Shown: in pieces, positions 8,819-15,510 of the stretch
Position numbering within the stretch: position 1 is the stretch's first letter
Layout of the letters: each line of letters starts with the position of its first letter
Assembly (NCBI GenBank): GCA_036746875.1
Contig: DAIODI010000049.1
Coordinates: 1-15,514, forward strand
Direction of reading: 5' to 3'
DNA from: DAIODI01 sp036746875
Lineage (GTDB): Bacteria > Pseudomonadota > Alphaproteobacteria > Rhizobiales > Aestuariivirgaceae
DNA: 15,514 bases
Notes under the pieces: generated by a model
Told to the model about the DNA's origin: nothing
The model's database searches: none
The model's input: only the letters and a program-made list of their open reading frames with translations
Position numbers and translations under genes: made by a program

Positions 8819-10351
8819 ATGCGCAAGGCGTTCAGCTTCGACGGTCTGTTCATCTACGACCTCGCCAACAACCACCAGGGCGATCTTGGGTACGCGAAGG
8901 AGATCGTCGCGGCGGTCGGGGCCGCCAACGCCCGCGCCGGCGTGCGCGGCGCGCTGAAGTTCCAGTTCCGCCAGCTCGATACGTTCATCCATCCCGACTA
9001 CCAGCGGCGGATGGACCTCAAGTACGTGAAGCGGTTCCAGGAGACGCGGCTGGGGATGGACGCGTTCCGCGATCTTGCGGCGGCGGTGAAGGATGCCGGG
9101 CTTCTCACCATGTGCACGCCGTTCGACGAGGAGTCGGTGGACGTCATCGCCGACATGGACCTCGACCTCATCAAGATCGCCAGCTGCTCCGCCGACGACC
9201 GGCCGCTGCTGGAAAAGGTGGCGAAGGCGCGCAAACCCGTGGTGGTCTCCACCGCCGGGTTGCGCACCGACGAGATCGACTGGCTGGTGAACTTCCTCGA
9301 GAGCGAGCGCGTGGAGTTCGCGCTGATGCACTGCGTGGCGCTCTACCCCACCCCCGACGACAAGCTGCAGCTCAACCAGATCGGCGACATGAAGGAGCGC
9401 TACCGCAACGTGCCCGTCGGCTGGTCCACCCACGAGGACCAGAACAACACCTCCGCCATCCAGATCGCCTACGCCAGGGGCGCGCGCCTGTTCGAGCGCC
9501 ATGTGGGCCTGAACGACGGCCGCTATCCGCTCAACGCCTATTCCTCCACGCCCGAACAGCTCGACCGCTGGCTCGCCGCCTACCAGGCGGCGCGCGCCAT
9601 GCTGGGCAACGAGGAGCGCGCGCCAACCTCCCCCGCCGAGCGCCAGACGCTGACCGAACTGAAGCGCGGCGTCTATGTGCGGCGCGACGTCAAGAAGGGC
9701 GAGGCGCTCGCCCGCAAGGACGTGTTCTTCGCCATGCCGGTCGAGGAGGGGCAACTCGTCTCCGGGCAATTCCGCGCCGGCCTCGTCGCCGACGCCGACT
9801 ACGCCGCCAAGGCGGCGCTGCCGGAAAGGCTGGCGGGCCAGGGTTCGTCCGACGAGCAGATCGTCTACCAGATCATGCTGCAGGTGCGCGGCATGCTGAA
9901 CAAGGCCAACATCCACATCAACGAGGATGCGGAAATCGAGATTTCGCACCACTACGGCCTCAGGCGCTTTCGCGAGTACGGCGCGGTGCTGATCACCTGC
10001 ATCAACCGCCAGTATGCGAAGAAGCTCGTCGTGCAGCTGCCGCGCCAGAAGCACCCGTACCATTTCCACAAGCAGAAGGAGGAGACGTTCCAGCTCCTCG
10101 ACGGCGACCTGGAGATCGTGAAGGAGGGCGCGCGCACCCAGCTTTTGCCTGGCGACACGTTCCTTGTGCAACCGAACGAGTGGCACAAGTTCCACACCCT
10201 TGACGGCTGCGTGTTCGAGGAAGTGTCGACCACCAGCTACTCGAACGACTCGTTCTACGAGGATCCCGAGATCGCGCGCATGGACCGGGCGCGGCGCAAG
10301 ACCAAGGTGGACAACTGGCTTGCCTATTTCCGTTCGCGCCACGCCATTTAG
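8819..10351 (+). CDS. NeuB-type nonulosonic acid synthase with SAF domain fused to a C-terminal cupin
   Basis: The 510-residue product has three parts. Residues ~10-265 form a NeuB-like TIM barrel with LANNHQGDL (15-23), LKFQFRQ (46-52, with Lys47 at the substrate lysine), CTPFDEESV, GWSTHED (201-207, His205) and LFERHVGLN (224-232, His228). The two His match the Mn ligands of sialic acid synthases. Residues ~278-345 are SAF-like, beginning LKRGVYVRRDVKKGE. Residues ~395-480 form a cupin with HPYHFHKQKEE (412-422) and EWHKF (454-458). His415, His417, Glu421/422 and His456 form a metal site like that of D-lyxose-isomerase-type cupins. The barrel condenses PEP with a hexosamine, hexose or its phosphate. 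AAAGAG lies 8 nt before the ATG. The fused cupin and the absence of NeuC nearby make the substrate uncertain. Confidence 0.88.
   Translation: MRKAFSFDGLFIYDLANNHQGDLGYAKEIVAAVGAANARAGVRGALKFQFRQLDTFIHPDYQRRMDLKYVKRFQETRLGMDAFRDLAAAVKDAGLLTMCTPFDEESVDVIADMDLDLIKIASCSADDRPLLEKVAKARKPVVVSTAGLRTDEIDWLVNFLESERVEFALMHCVALYPTPDDKLQLNQIGDMKERYRNVPVGWSTHEDQNNTSAIQIAYARGARLFERHVGLNDGRYPLNAYSSTPEQLDRWLAAYQAARAMLGNEERAPTSPAERQTLTELKRGVYVRRDVKKGEALARKDVFFAMPVEEGQLVSGQFRAGLVADADYAAKAALPERLAGQGSSDEQIVYQIMLQVRGMLNKANIHINEDAEIEISHHYGLRRFREYGAVLITCINRQYAKKLVVQLPRQKHPYHFHKQKEETFQLLDGDLEIVKEGARTQLLPGDTFLVQPNEWHKFHTLDGCVFEEVSTTSYSNDSFYEDPEIARMDRARRKTKVDNWLAYFRSRHAI
10304..10310 (+). promoter_or_regulatory. Ribosome binding site inside the synthase gene, sets the HAD gene start
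   Basis: AAGGTGG differs from AAGGAGG by one base and lies 9 nt before an in-frame TTG at 10320. It is the best start signal available to the HAD gene, whose frame otherwise has only a GTG at 10359 that would remove the first beta strand. Confidence 0.5.
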
Positions 10352-10952
10352 CCTCGTCGTGTTCGACTTCGACGGCACGCTTGTGGACACCGCCGCCGCG
10401 AAGCGGCGCGCCTTCTTCGCGCTGTTCCCCGACGACCCGCGCCATGGCGCGATTGTGGACGCCGTGCTGACCGCCGATCCCGATGGTTCGCGCCACGCCG
10501 TCATCCCGCGCATGGCGGAGGCGATGGCGGCGCAGGACCTTGCGCTGTCGGACGCCACCGTGGACGAGCGCATCGCCCGCTACGGCCGGCTCGTCGCGCA
10601 GGCCGTCTCCGCCGCGCCGGAGGTTCGCGGGGCCGGCGCGCTGCTCGCGGCCGCGCACCAGGCCATGGAGACGCACGTCGCCTCCGCCACGCCGGCCGAA
10701 CCGCTGCGCGCCGAAATCGCCCGGCGCGCCTGGCTGGCGCATCTCCACGGCGTCCACGGCTGGCCCGCGCGCAAGGACGAGGTGGTGCGGGACCTGATGC
10801 GCCGCAGCGGCCACTCGCCCGCCGCCACGCTGGTCGTCGGCGACGGCGTGTCCGACGAGGCGGCGGCGCGGGCCAATGGCGCGGTGTTTCACCGCATCGC
10901 CGGGCCCGCCGATCTGGCGCCCGTGGCGGTCATGCTTGGAGTGACCCCGTGA
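10320..10952 (+). CDS. HAD-superfamily phosphatase, probably of a nonulosonate-phosphate pathway
   Basis: From the TTG at 10320 this is a 210-residue HAD hydrolase. It carries motif I VVFDFDGTLVDT (13-24, with nucleophile Asp16 and acid Asp18), a plausible motif II Ser122 in VASATP, motif III Lys152 in ARKDEVV and motif IV VVGDGVSDE (172-180, Asp175 and Asp179). The helical insert after motif I fits a small C1 cap of the phosphoglycolate phosphatase type. It lies between a NeuB-like synthase and a NeuA-like synthetase, so removal of phosphate from a 9-phospho nonulosonate (or a precursor) is the natural inference. It overlaps the synthase by 32 nt and the synthetase by 4 nt (GTGA), so coupling is tight. 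If the GTG at 10359 were the start, Asp16 would become residue 3, which is unlikely. Confidence 0.83.
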   Translation: MPISVRATPFSLVVFDFDGTLVDTAAAKRRAFFALFPDDPRHGAIVDAVLTADPDGSRHAVIPRMAEAMAAQDLALSDATVDERIARYGRLVAQAVSAAPEVRGAGALLAAAHQAMETHVASATPAEPLRAEIARRAWLAHLHGVHGWPARKDEVVRDLMRRSGHSPAATLVVGDGVSDEAAARANGAVFHRIAGPADLAPVAVMLGVTP

Positions 10953-11662
10953 TCGGCGCCCGGCGCGTGCTCGCGGTGGCGCCCGCCCGCGGCGGCTCGC
11001 AGGGCGTGAAGCTGAAGAACCTGCGAACGGGCGGCGGCGTGCCGCTTGTCGGGCTCGCCGGCGACATCGCCCGCGCCGTGCCGGAAATCGACCGGCGCAT
11101 CTGCTCCACCGACCATCCCGAGATCGCCCGCGTCGCCCGCGACCATGGCCTCGACACGCCGTTCCTGCGGCCCGAGGAGCTCTCCGGTCCGCGAATCGCC
11201 GACTGGGACGTGCTCAACCACGCGCTCCTCGCCACCGAGGCGCTGGACGGCGTCACCTACGACATCATTGTGATGCTGCAACCGACCTCCCCCGGCCGCA
11301 CCGCCGCGCAGGTCAGCCAAACGATTCATACACTGATCGACGGCGGTTTCGACGCGGTGTGGACGGTGAGCGAGACCGACAGCAAGGCCCACCCGCTGAA
11401 GCAGCTTGTGGTGCGCGAGGACGGCGCGCTCGATTACTACGATCCGGCCGGCGCGACCATCATCGCGCGCCAGCAGCTTCAGCCGGTGTATCACCGCAAC
11501 GGCGTCGCCTACGCCATCACCCGCGACTGCCTGATCCGCCAGCGCTCCATCAAGGGGGCGAAGTGCGGCGCGGTGATCGTCGAGGGCCTCCTCGCCAACA
11601 TCGACACCGAGTTCGACCTTGAGGTGGCGAACCTCCTGGCCGCCCGCGCCAAATCGCCCTGA
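10949..11662 (+). CDS. CMP-nonulosonate (CMP-N-acetylneuraminate-like) synthetase
   Basis: This 237-residue cytidylyltransferase activates a nonulosonic acid with CTP. The CTP loop APARGGSQGVKLKNLR (11-26) is the NeuA-type P-loop-like motif. ICSTDHPEIARVA (51-63), VMLQPTSPGRT (108-118), YHRNGVAYAI (181-190) and NIDTEFDLEVA (217-227) are the other conserved segments, the last with the Asp pair used for metal binding. The length matches single-domain NeuA/NeuA-like proteins. Between the CTP loop and STD the sequence is shortened and atypical (RTGGGVPLVGLAGDIARAV), which may reflect a different sugar. The GTG start overlaps the HAD stop as GTGA. It is the last gene of the locus. I give no symbol because the sugar is not known. 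Confidence 0.87.
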   Translation: MIGARRVLAVAPARGGSQGVKLKNLRTGGGVPLVGLAGDIARAVPEIDRRICSTDHPEIARVARDHGLDTPFLRPEELSGPRIADWDVLNHALLATEALDGVTYDIIVMLQPTSPGRTAAQVSQTIHTLIDGGFDAVWTVSETDSKAHPLKQLVVREDGALDYYDPAGATIIARQQLQPVYHRNGVAYAITRDCLIRQRSIKGAKCGAVIVEGLLANIDTEFDLEVANLLAARAKSP

Positions 11663-11667
11663 ACGGC

Positions 11668-11695
11668 TGGCAGCACTCCCCGCCCGTCGCTGCCA
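11668..11695 (+). terminator. Hairpin after the surface-sugar operon
   Basis: TGGCAGC (11668-11674) and GCTGCCA (11689-11695) form a perfect 7-bp stem with a 14-nt loop, starting 6 nt after the synthetase stop. There is no U-tract directly after it. The nearest T run is at 11716-11720. It may act as a weak or Rho-assisted end, or protect the mRNA 3' end. Confidence 0.4.
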
Positions 11696-11730
11696 AGTCC
11701 ATGATTCGGAAAGAATTTTTACAAAGCGAC

Positions 11731-11768
11731 TCTTGACGCAACCAACCTCCCCGCCTCAGTCTTGACGC
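11731..11768 (+). repeat. Direct repeat TCTTGACGC upstream of usg
   Basis: The 9-mer TCTTGACGC occurs at 11731-11739 and again at 11760-11768, 29 bp apart, about 34-71 bp before the usg start. Both copies contain a TTGACG -35-like core, but neither is followed at 16-18 bp by a good -10. GTGA-TG-TCAC (11770-11779) adjoins the second copy. Promoter or regulator-site function is possible but unproven. Confidence 0.3.
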
Positions 11769-11801
11769 CGTGATGTCACCTTTCGAGGGAGGTTTCGCCA
11801 G

Positions 11802-12089
11802 ATGGCTTCCTGCGACTTTCGCGCCTCGCCGGATTTCGTCCGCCAGCTTGAGGGCTACAGCCTGACGACGGCGGAGATCATGTACCGCATCCCCGACCAC
11901 CGGCATCTTCTGCAAACCTACATCTGGCAGAACTACGACATCGCCCCGCGCTTTCCAAAGCTCATCGCCTTCCTCGACTTCTGGGCGAGCAACCTCGACG
12001 GCCCGCTGCACGCCGTGCGGGTGGCGCACAACGCGCTCATCGGCCCGGCGGAACTGAAGCTCGTCGGCAGCGAGTGGCGCATCCACTGA
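11802..12089 (+). CDS. usg: Usg-family small protein
   Basis: This 95-residue protein matches the alphaproteobacterial Usg family in pattern: QLEGYSLTTAEIMYRIPDH (15-33), LLQTYIWQNYDIAPRFP (36-52), FLDFWASNLDGPLHAVRVAH (57-76), then IGPAEL. It has no membrane segment or signal peptide, and the family has no well-established biochemical role to my knowledge. The ATG at 11802 has an excellent GGGAGG 9 nt upstream (11787-11792), which decides the start. It stands alone, with 139 bp before and 101 bp after it, and is not obviously part of the sugar locus. Length is normal and no defect is seen. Confidence 0.9.
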   Translation: MASCDFRASPDFVRQLEGYSLTTAEIMYRIPDHRHLLQTYIWQNYDIAPRFPKLIAFLDFWASNLDGPLHAVRVAHNALIGPAELKLVGSEWRIH

Positions 12090-12111
12090 AGCGCAAGGTC
12101 TGTAACGCCAC

Positions 12112-12138
12112 TTGTAACACATAAGGCCCGGGTCTAAT
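12112..12138 (+). promoter_or_regulatory. Possible promoter upstream of the glutathione S-transferase gene
   Basis: TTGTAA (12112-12117) and TCTAAT (12133-12138) are spaced 15 bp apart in the only AT-richer stretch between usg and the GST gene. TGTAAC is also repeated here (starting at 12101 and 12113). The spacing is short for sigma70, so this is only a candidate. Confidence 0.25.
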
Positions 12139-12190
12139 CCTGCCCGCGGCGCGACGGCGGCGACCGTCCGCGTACCGATGGAGACGCCCC

Positions 12191-12799
12191 ATGAAGCTTT
12201 ACTACACGCCGGGAGCCTGTTCGCTCTCGCCCCATATCGTGCTGCACGAATCCGGCCTGCCCTTTGAAGTCGAGCAGGTCGATCTCGCCACCCGCAAGAC
12301 GGCGAAGGGCAAGGACTTCACCAGGATCAACCCAAAGGGCTACGTGCCGGCCCTCGTCACCGACGGTGGCGACGTGATCACCGAGGGCGCGGCCATCGTC
12401 CAGTACATCGCCGATCGCGCGCCACGCAAGAAACTCGCGCCGAAGAACGGCGCCATCGAGCGCACACGCCTGCAGGAGTGGCTGAACTTTATCGCCACCG
12501 AACTCCACAAGGGCATGTCGCCGCTGTGGTCGGACAAGACGCCGAAGGACTTCGCCGAGGGCGTGAAGGCGCGTCTCGCGGGCCGCTTCGAGACCCTGGA
12601 GAAGCACCTGCGCAAAAACAAGTTCCTGTTGGGCGAGGACTTCTCGGTGGCCGACGCCTACCTGTTCACCATTCTCACCTGGCCGAAGCACGTCGGCGTC
12701 GACATGTCGAAGTTCAGGAACATCGGCAAGTACATGGAGCGCGTCGGCGCGCGTCCCGGCGTGCAGGCGGCGCTCAAGGCCGAAGGGCTGGCGACGTAA
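12191..12799 (+). CDS. gstA: Glutathione S-transferase, beta class
   Basis: The 202-residue cytoplasmic enzyme conjugates or reduces substrates with glutathione. The N-terminal thioredoxin-like domain (1-~78) begins MKLYYTPGACSLSPHI with the beta-class Cys10. It has the cis-Pro loop NPKGYVPAL (47-55, Pro53) and the glutathione-contact turn ITEGAAIVQYIAD (63-75). The helical C-terminal domain contains FLLGEDFSVADAYLF with the N-capping-box Asp. Length and order are normal for bacterial GstA proteins. GGAGA lies 6 nt before the ATG. It is followed by a strong inverted repeat, so it is probably monocistronic. General detoxification or redox protection is the family role, and the specific substrate is unknown. 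Confidence 0.93.
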   Translation: MKLYYTPGACSLSPHIVLHESGLPFEVEQVDLATRKTAKGKDFTRINPKGYVPALVTDGGDVITEGAAIVQYIADRAPRKKLAPKNGAIERTRLQEWLNFIATELHKGMSPLWSDKTPKDFAEGVKARLAGRFETLEKHLRKNKFLLGEDFSVADAYLFTILTWPKHVGVDMSKFRNIGKYMERVGARPGVQAALKAEGLAT

Positions 12800-12816
12800 C
12801 CCCGCTCAAGCGCCAT

Positions 12817-12843
12817 CCCGCCAGGCGGACGCCGCCTGGCGGG
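12817..12843. terminator. Perfect 12-bp stem-loop after the GST gene
   Basis: CCCGCCAGGCGG (12817-12828) pairs perfectly with CCGCCTGGCGGG (12832-12843) around the loop ACG, 17 nt after the GST stop. It has the form of an intrinsic terminator stem, but a GC-rich sequence follows instead of a T-tract. It most likely ends or stabilises the GST transcript. Confidence 0.6.
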
Positions 12844-12912
12844 CGGGTCGGCGCTGTCCGACCGTATCGTCCGTGACCGCCCGTCAACCTCAAGCCTGCC
12901 GGATCCTGCATC

Positions 12913-14643
12913 GTGCCGCACGACACGCCGCTCATCGCCACCATCGCCGTCGGCCTCGCGCTGGCGTTCGCGCTTGGCCTCGTGGCGCAGCGGCTGAAGG
13001 TTCCCACCATCGTCGGCTATCTCATAGCCGGGGTGATCATCGGGCCGTTCACGCCGGGGTTCGTCGCCGACCAGAAGATCGCCTTCGAACTCGCCGAACT
13101 CGGCATCATGTTGTTGATGTTCGGCGTCGGCCTGCACTTCTCGATCAAGGATCTTTTGTCAGTGCGCGCCATCGCCATCCCCGGCGCCGTGGGCCAGATC
13201 GCCGTGGCGACGCTGCTCGGCATGGGTCTCGCCGCCCTGCTCGGCTGGCCGTGGGGCGCGGGGCTGGTGTTCGGGCTGGCGCTGTCGGTAGCGAGCACCG
13301 TGGTGCTGCTGCGCGCGCTCCAGGAGCGCGGCCAGGTGGAGACCGAGAAGGGCCGCATCGCCGTCGGCTGGCTGATTGTGGAGGACCTGGTCATGGTCCT
13401 CACCCTCGTCCTCATGCCTTCGGTCGCCGGGCTGCTCGGCGGCGAAACCGCTGCGAATCTTCCCGAAACCAACGCCATGGCGAAGGAATGGCTGGGGCCG
13501 GTCTGGGGTCCGCTCGCCGCCACCGTGGCGAAGGTGGCGCTGTTCATCGCGCTGATGCTGATCGTCGGCCGCCGGGTCATCCCGTGGGTGCTGCACTACG
13601 CCGCCCACACCGGCTCGCGCGAGCTGTTCCGGCTGGCGGTGCTCGCCATCGCGCTCGGCATCGCCTTCGGCTCGGCGAAGCTGTTCGGCGTGTCGTTCGC
13701 GCTCGGCGCGTTCTTCGCCGGCGTCATCCTCGCCGAACACCCGCTGTCGAGCCAGGCGGCGAAGGAGACGCTGCCGTTACGCGACGCGTTCGCGGTGCTG
13801 TTCTTCGTCGCCGTCGGCATGCTGTTCGATCCGGCGACACTGCTCGTCGCGCCGCTGGCGGTGCTCGCCACCATCGCCATCATCGTGTTCGGCAAGTCGC
13901 TCGCCGCGTACGTGATCGTGCGGGCGTTCCGCTACGGCCGGGCGACGGCGCTCACCATCTCCGCGAGTCTCGCCCAGATCGGCGAGTTCTCATTCATTCT
14001 CATCCTGCTCGCCATCTCGCTCGGCATCGCGCCGAAGGAGGCGCAGAACCTGGTCGTGGCGGGCGCCATCTTCTCGATCGTGCTCAACCCGGTGCTGTTC
14101 CGCCTGCTCGACCGCCACACCGCGAAGCTCGCCGCCGCCGCGGCCGCCGGGTCCGTGGCCGCCCCCCGGGAACCGGAGCCCGAGGCGGAGGAGCACTACG
14201 AGACCGGCGAGCCGACCACGCTGACCGGCCACACCATCCTCGTCGGCCACGGCGAGATCGGCTCGCGCATCACTCCGGCGCTCATCGCCGCCGGCCAGCC
14301 GTTTCTCGTGGTGGAGGAGAACGAGGACATCGCCGACGCGCTGAAGGAGCGCGGCGTCGAGGTGTTCACCGGCCCGGCGGGGGAACCCGCCCTGCTCGAG
14401 CGCCTGAACCTGAAGCAGGCGCGTCTGCTCGTCACAACGATCGCCGATCCCTACGAGGCCGGCCATATCGTCGAGGCCGCCAGGGCGGCGAACCCGGCGA
14501 TCCGGGTGATCGCCAGCGCCCACGACACCGAGGGAGAGGCTTATCTGCGCGGCGTGGGCGCGGACGAGGTGCTGGTCGGCGAAACCGAACTCGCCCGCGC
14601 CATGGCGCAGTCCGTCGAAGCGATGGCCCGCGCCGCGACCTGA
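12913..14643 (+). CDS. ybaL: YbaL-type monovalent cation:proton antiporter (CPA2) with RCK domain
   Basis: This 576-residue inner-membrane protein resembles E. coli YbaL closely in the regions I can recall. Residues 1-~400 form about 12-13 membrane helices with VGYLIAGVIIGPFTPGF (34-50), ELGIMLLMFGVGLHFS (62-77), LSVASTVVLLRAL (124-136) and the ion-pathway segment VGWLIVEDLVMVLTL (151-165, with Glu157/Asp158). A poly-Ala and acidic linker (~404-436) leads to a cytoplasmic RCK_N (TrkA-N) Rossmann domain starting HTILVGHGEIGSR (440-452), whose GxGxxG loop binds nucleotide and usually controls transport. It probably exchanges K+ or Na+ for H+. The GTG at 12913 gives the family N-terminus MPHDTPLIATI, and the ribosome site is weak. 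The frame converges with rpsD. Confidence 0.92.
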   Translation: MPHDTPLIATIAVGLALAFALGLVAQRLKVPTIVGYLIAGVIIGPFTPGFVADQKIAFELAELGIMLLMFGVGLHFSIKDLLSVRAIAIPGAVGQIAVATLLGMGLAALLGWPWGAGLVFGLALSVASTVVLLRALQERGQVETEKGRIAVGWLIVEDLVMVLTLVLMPSVAGLLGGETAANLPETNAMAKEWLGPVWGPLAATVAKVALFIALMLIVGRRVIPWVLHYAAHTGSRELFRLAVLAIALGIAFGSAKLFGVSFALGAFFAGVILAEHPLSSQAAKETLPLRDAFAVLFFVAVGMLFDPATLLVAPLAVLATIAIIVFGKSLAAYVIVRAFRYGRATALTISASLAQIGEFSFILILLAISLGIAPKEAQNLVVAGAIFSIVLNPVLFRLLDRHTAKLAAAAAAGSVAAPREPEPEAEEHYETGEPTTLTGHTILVGHGEIGSRITPALIAAGQPFLVVEENEDIADALKERGVEVFTGPAGEPALLERLNLKQARLLVTTIADPYEAGHIVEAARAANPAIRVIASAHDTEGEAYLRGVGADEVLVGETELARAMAQSVEAMARAAT

Positions 14644-14648
14644 CGGCC

Positions 14649-14666
14649 GCCGGGCGACGGCCCGGC
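14649..14666. terminator. Shared hairpin between convergent ybaL and rpsD
   Basis: GCCGGGC (14649-14655) and GCCCGGC (14660-14666) form a 7-bp stem with a GACG loop in the 34-bp gap between the two convergent stop codons. The symmetry allows it to work for both strands. It lacks a T-tract. Confidence 0.45.
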
Positions 14667-14677
14667 AGGGCGTCCCG

Positions 14678-15295
14678 TCAGCGCGAGTAGAACTCGACCA
14701 CCAGGTTCGGCTCCATCTGCACCGGATACGGCACATCCGAAAGCCCCGGCACGCGGGCGAGCCGCGCCGTCATCTTCTTGTGGTCGGCCTCAACGTAATC
14801 CGGCACGTCGCGCTCGGGCAACTGGGTGGCTTCGAGCACGAACGCCAGCTCTTTCGACTTGTCGCGCACCTCCACGAGGTCGCCCGCCTTCAGCCGGTAG
14901 CTCGGCACCGTCACCCGGCGGCCGTTCACCTTCACATGGCCGTGGCTGACGAACTGGCGGGCGGCGAACGGCGTCGCCACGAACTTCGCCCGGTACACCA
15001 GCGCGTCGAGGCGGCGCTCCAGCAGCCCGATGAGGTTTTCCGAGGTGTCGCCCTTCATCCGCGAGGCTTCCGCGTACACGGCGCGGAACTGCTTTTCGGA
15101 GATGTTGCCGTAGTAGCCTTTGAGCTTCTGCTTCGCCTTCAGCTGGGTGCCGAAGTCGGAGAGCTTGCCCTTGCGGCGCTGGCCGTGCTGGCCGGGGCCG
15201 TATTCACGCTTGTTGACCGGGCTCTTGGGGCGGCCCCAGATGTTCTGCCCCATGCGCCGGTCGAGCTTGTATTTCGCGGATGCGCGCTTGGTCAC
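14678..15295 (-). CDS. rpsD: 30S ribosomal protein S4
   Basis: S4 binds 16S rRNA early in small-subunit assembly and contributes to decoding fidelity. The 205-residue protein begins MTKRASAKYKLDRRMGQNIW and continues with KSPVNKREYGPGQHGQRR (24-41), KLKGYYGNISEKQF (57-70) and the S4 RNA-binding domain around 94-155 (RRLDALVYRAKF, RQFVSHGHVKVNGRRV). It ends EPNLVVEFYSR. The N-terminus lacks the zinc-type Cys cluster, as in other alphaproteobacterial S4 proteins. The start is GTG at 15295, with GGAG 7 nt before it. It stands alone here, not in a ribosomal operon, and has its own promoter and a long leader. Confidence 0.98.
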   Translation of the reverse strand: MTKRASAKYKLDRRMGQNIWGRPKSPVNKREYGPGQHGQRRKGKLSDFGTQLKAKQKLKGYYGNISEKQFRAVYAEASRMKGDTSENLIGLLERRLDALVYRAKFVATPFAARQFVSHGHVKVNGRRVTVPSYRLKAGDLVEVRDKSKELAFVLEATQLPERDVPDYVEADHKKMTARLARVPGLSDVPYPVQMEPNLVVEFYSR

Positions 15296-15329
15296 GAGTG
15301 AACTCCAAATCGGTCGTCGAACAATGAAG

Positions 15330-15424
15330 GGGCATGAGCCCGCAAAGGCCCTCCCCGGCGATCAGCAAGCTCGCCCTCCTCGCCGCCGGATCTCTCCGGC
15401 CGACAGGGCGGGGCGCGAACGCCC
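15330..15424 (-). promoter_or_regulatory. Structured 5' leader of rpsD
   Basis: Read on the minus strand, the rpsD leader contains three perfect small hairpins. GGGCG-TTCG-CGCCC is at 15424-15411 (UUCG tetraloop), GCCGGA-GAGA-TCCGGC is at 15400-15385 (GNRA-type loop) and GGGC-TCAT-GCCC is at 15341-15330. They lie between the promoter and the ribosome site. A role in autoregulation by S4 or in mRNA stability is inferred. No known motif is recognised, and no credible leader peptide is seen. Confidence 0.4.
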
Positions 15425-15481
15425 GGCCCGCAGGCAAGCAACCGTGCGCAGACGTCCTAACGGTCCGGCTGCGACTGCCGC

Positions 15482-15510
15482 CCTATAGCCGCGGCGGCCG
15501 GCGCTGTCAA
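15482..15510 (-). promoter_or_regulatory. Near-consensus sigma70 promoter of rpsD
   Basis: On the minus strand TTGACA (15510-15505) is followed after exactly 17 bp by TATAGG (15487-15482). The -35 is perfect and the -10 matches at four of six positions, including the key TATA start. Transcription would begin near 15475, giving a leader of about 180-190 nt to the GTG at 15295. It is the strongest promoter in the window, as expected for a ribosomal protein gene. Confidence 0.75.

Noticed and set aside
7409..10573. Very long open frame on the minus strand (1054 codons) opposite the sugar locus
   Set aside because: Its translation is His/Arg/Val/Gly-rich without domain motifs, and it lies antisense to four genes with clear family motifs. 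Long antisense open frames are expected in GC-rich DNA with strong third-position GC bias.
12873..14690. 605-codon plus-strand frame overlapping ybaL in another frame
   Set aside because: It is Arg/Pro/Gly-rich with no hydrophobic segments. The frame starting at 12913 has unmistakable antiporter and RCK sequence.
15204..15437. 77-codon minus-strand frame (TTG start) covering the rpsD leader, a possible leader peptide
   Set aside because: It runs deep into rpsD in another frame, has a TTG start without a good ribosome site, and its product lacks any recognisable feature.
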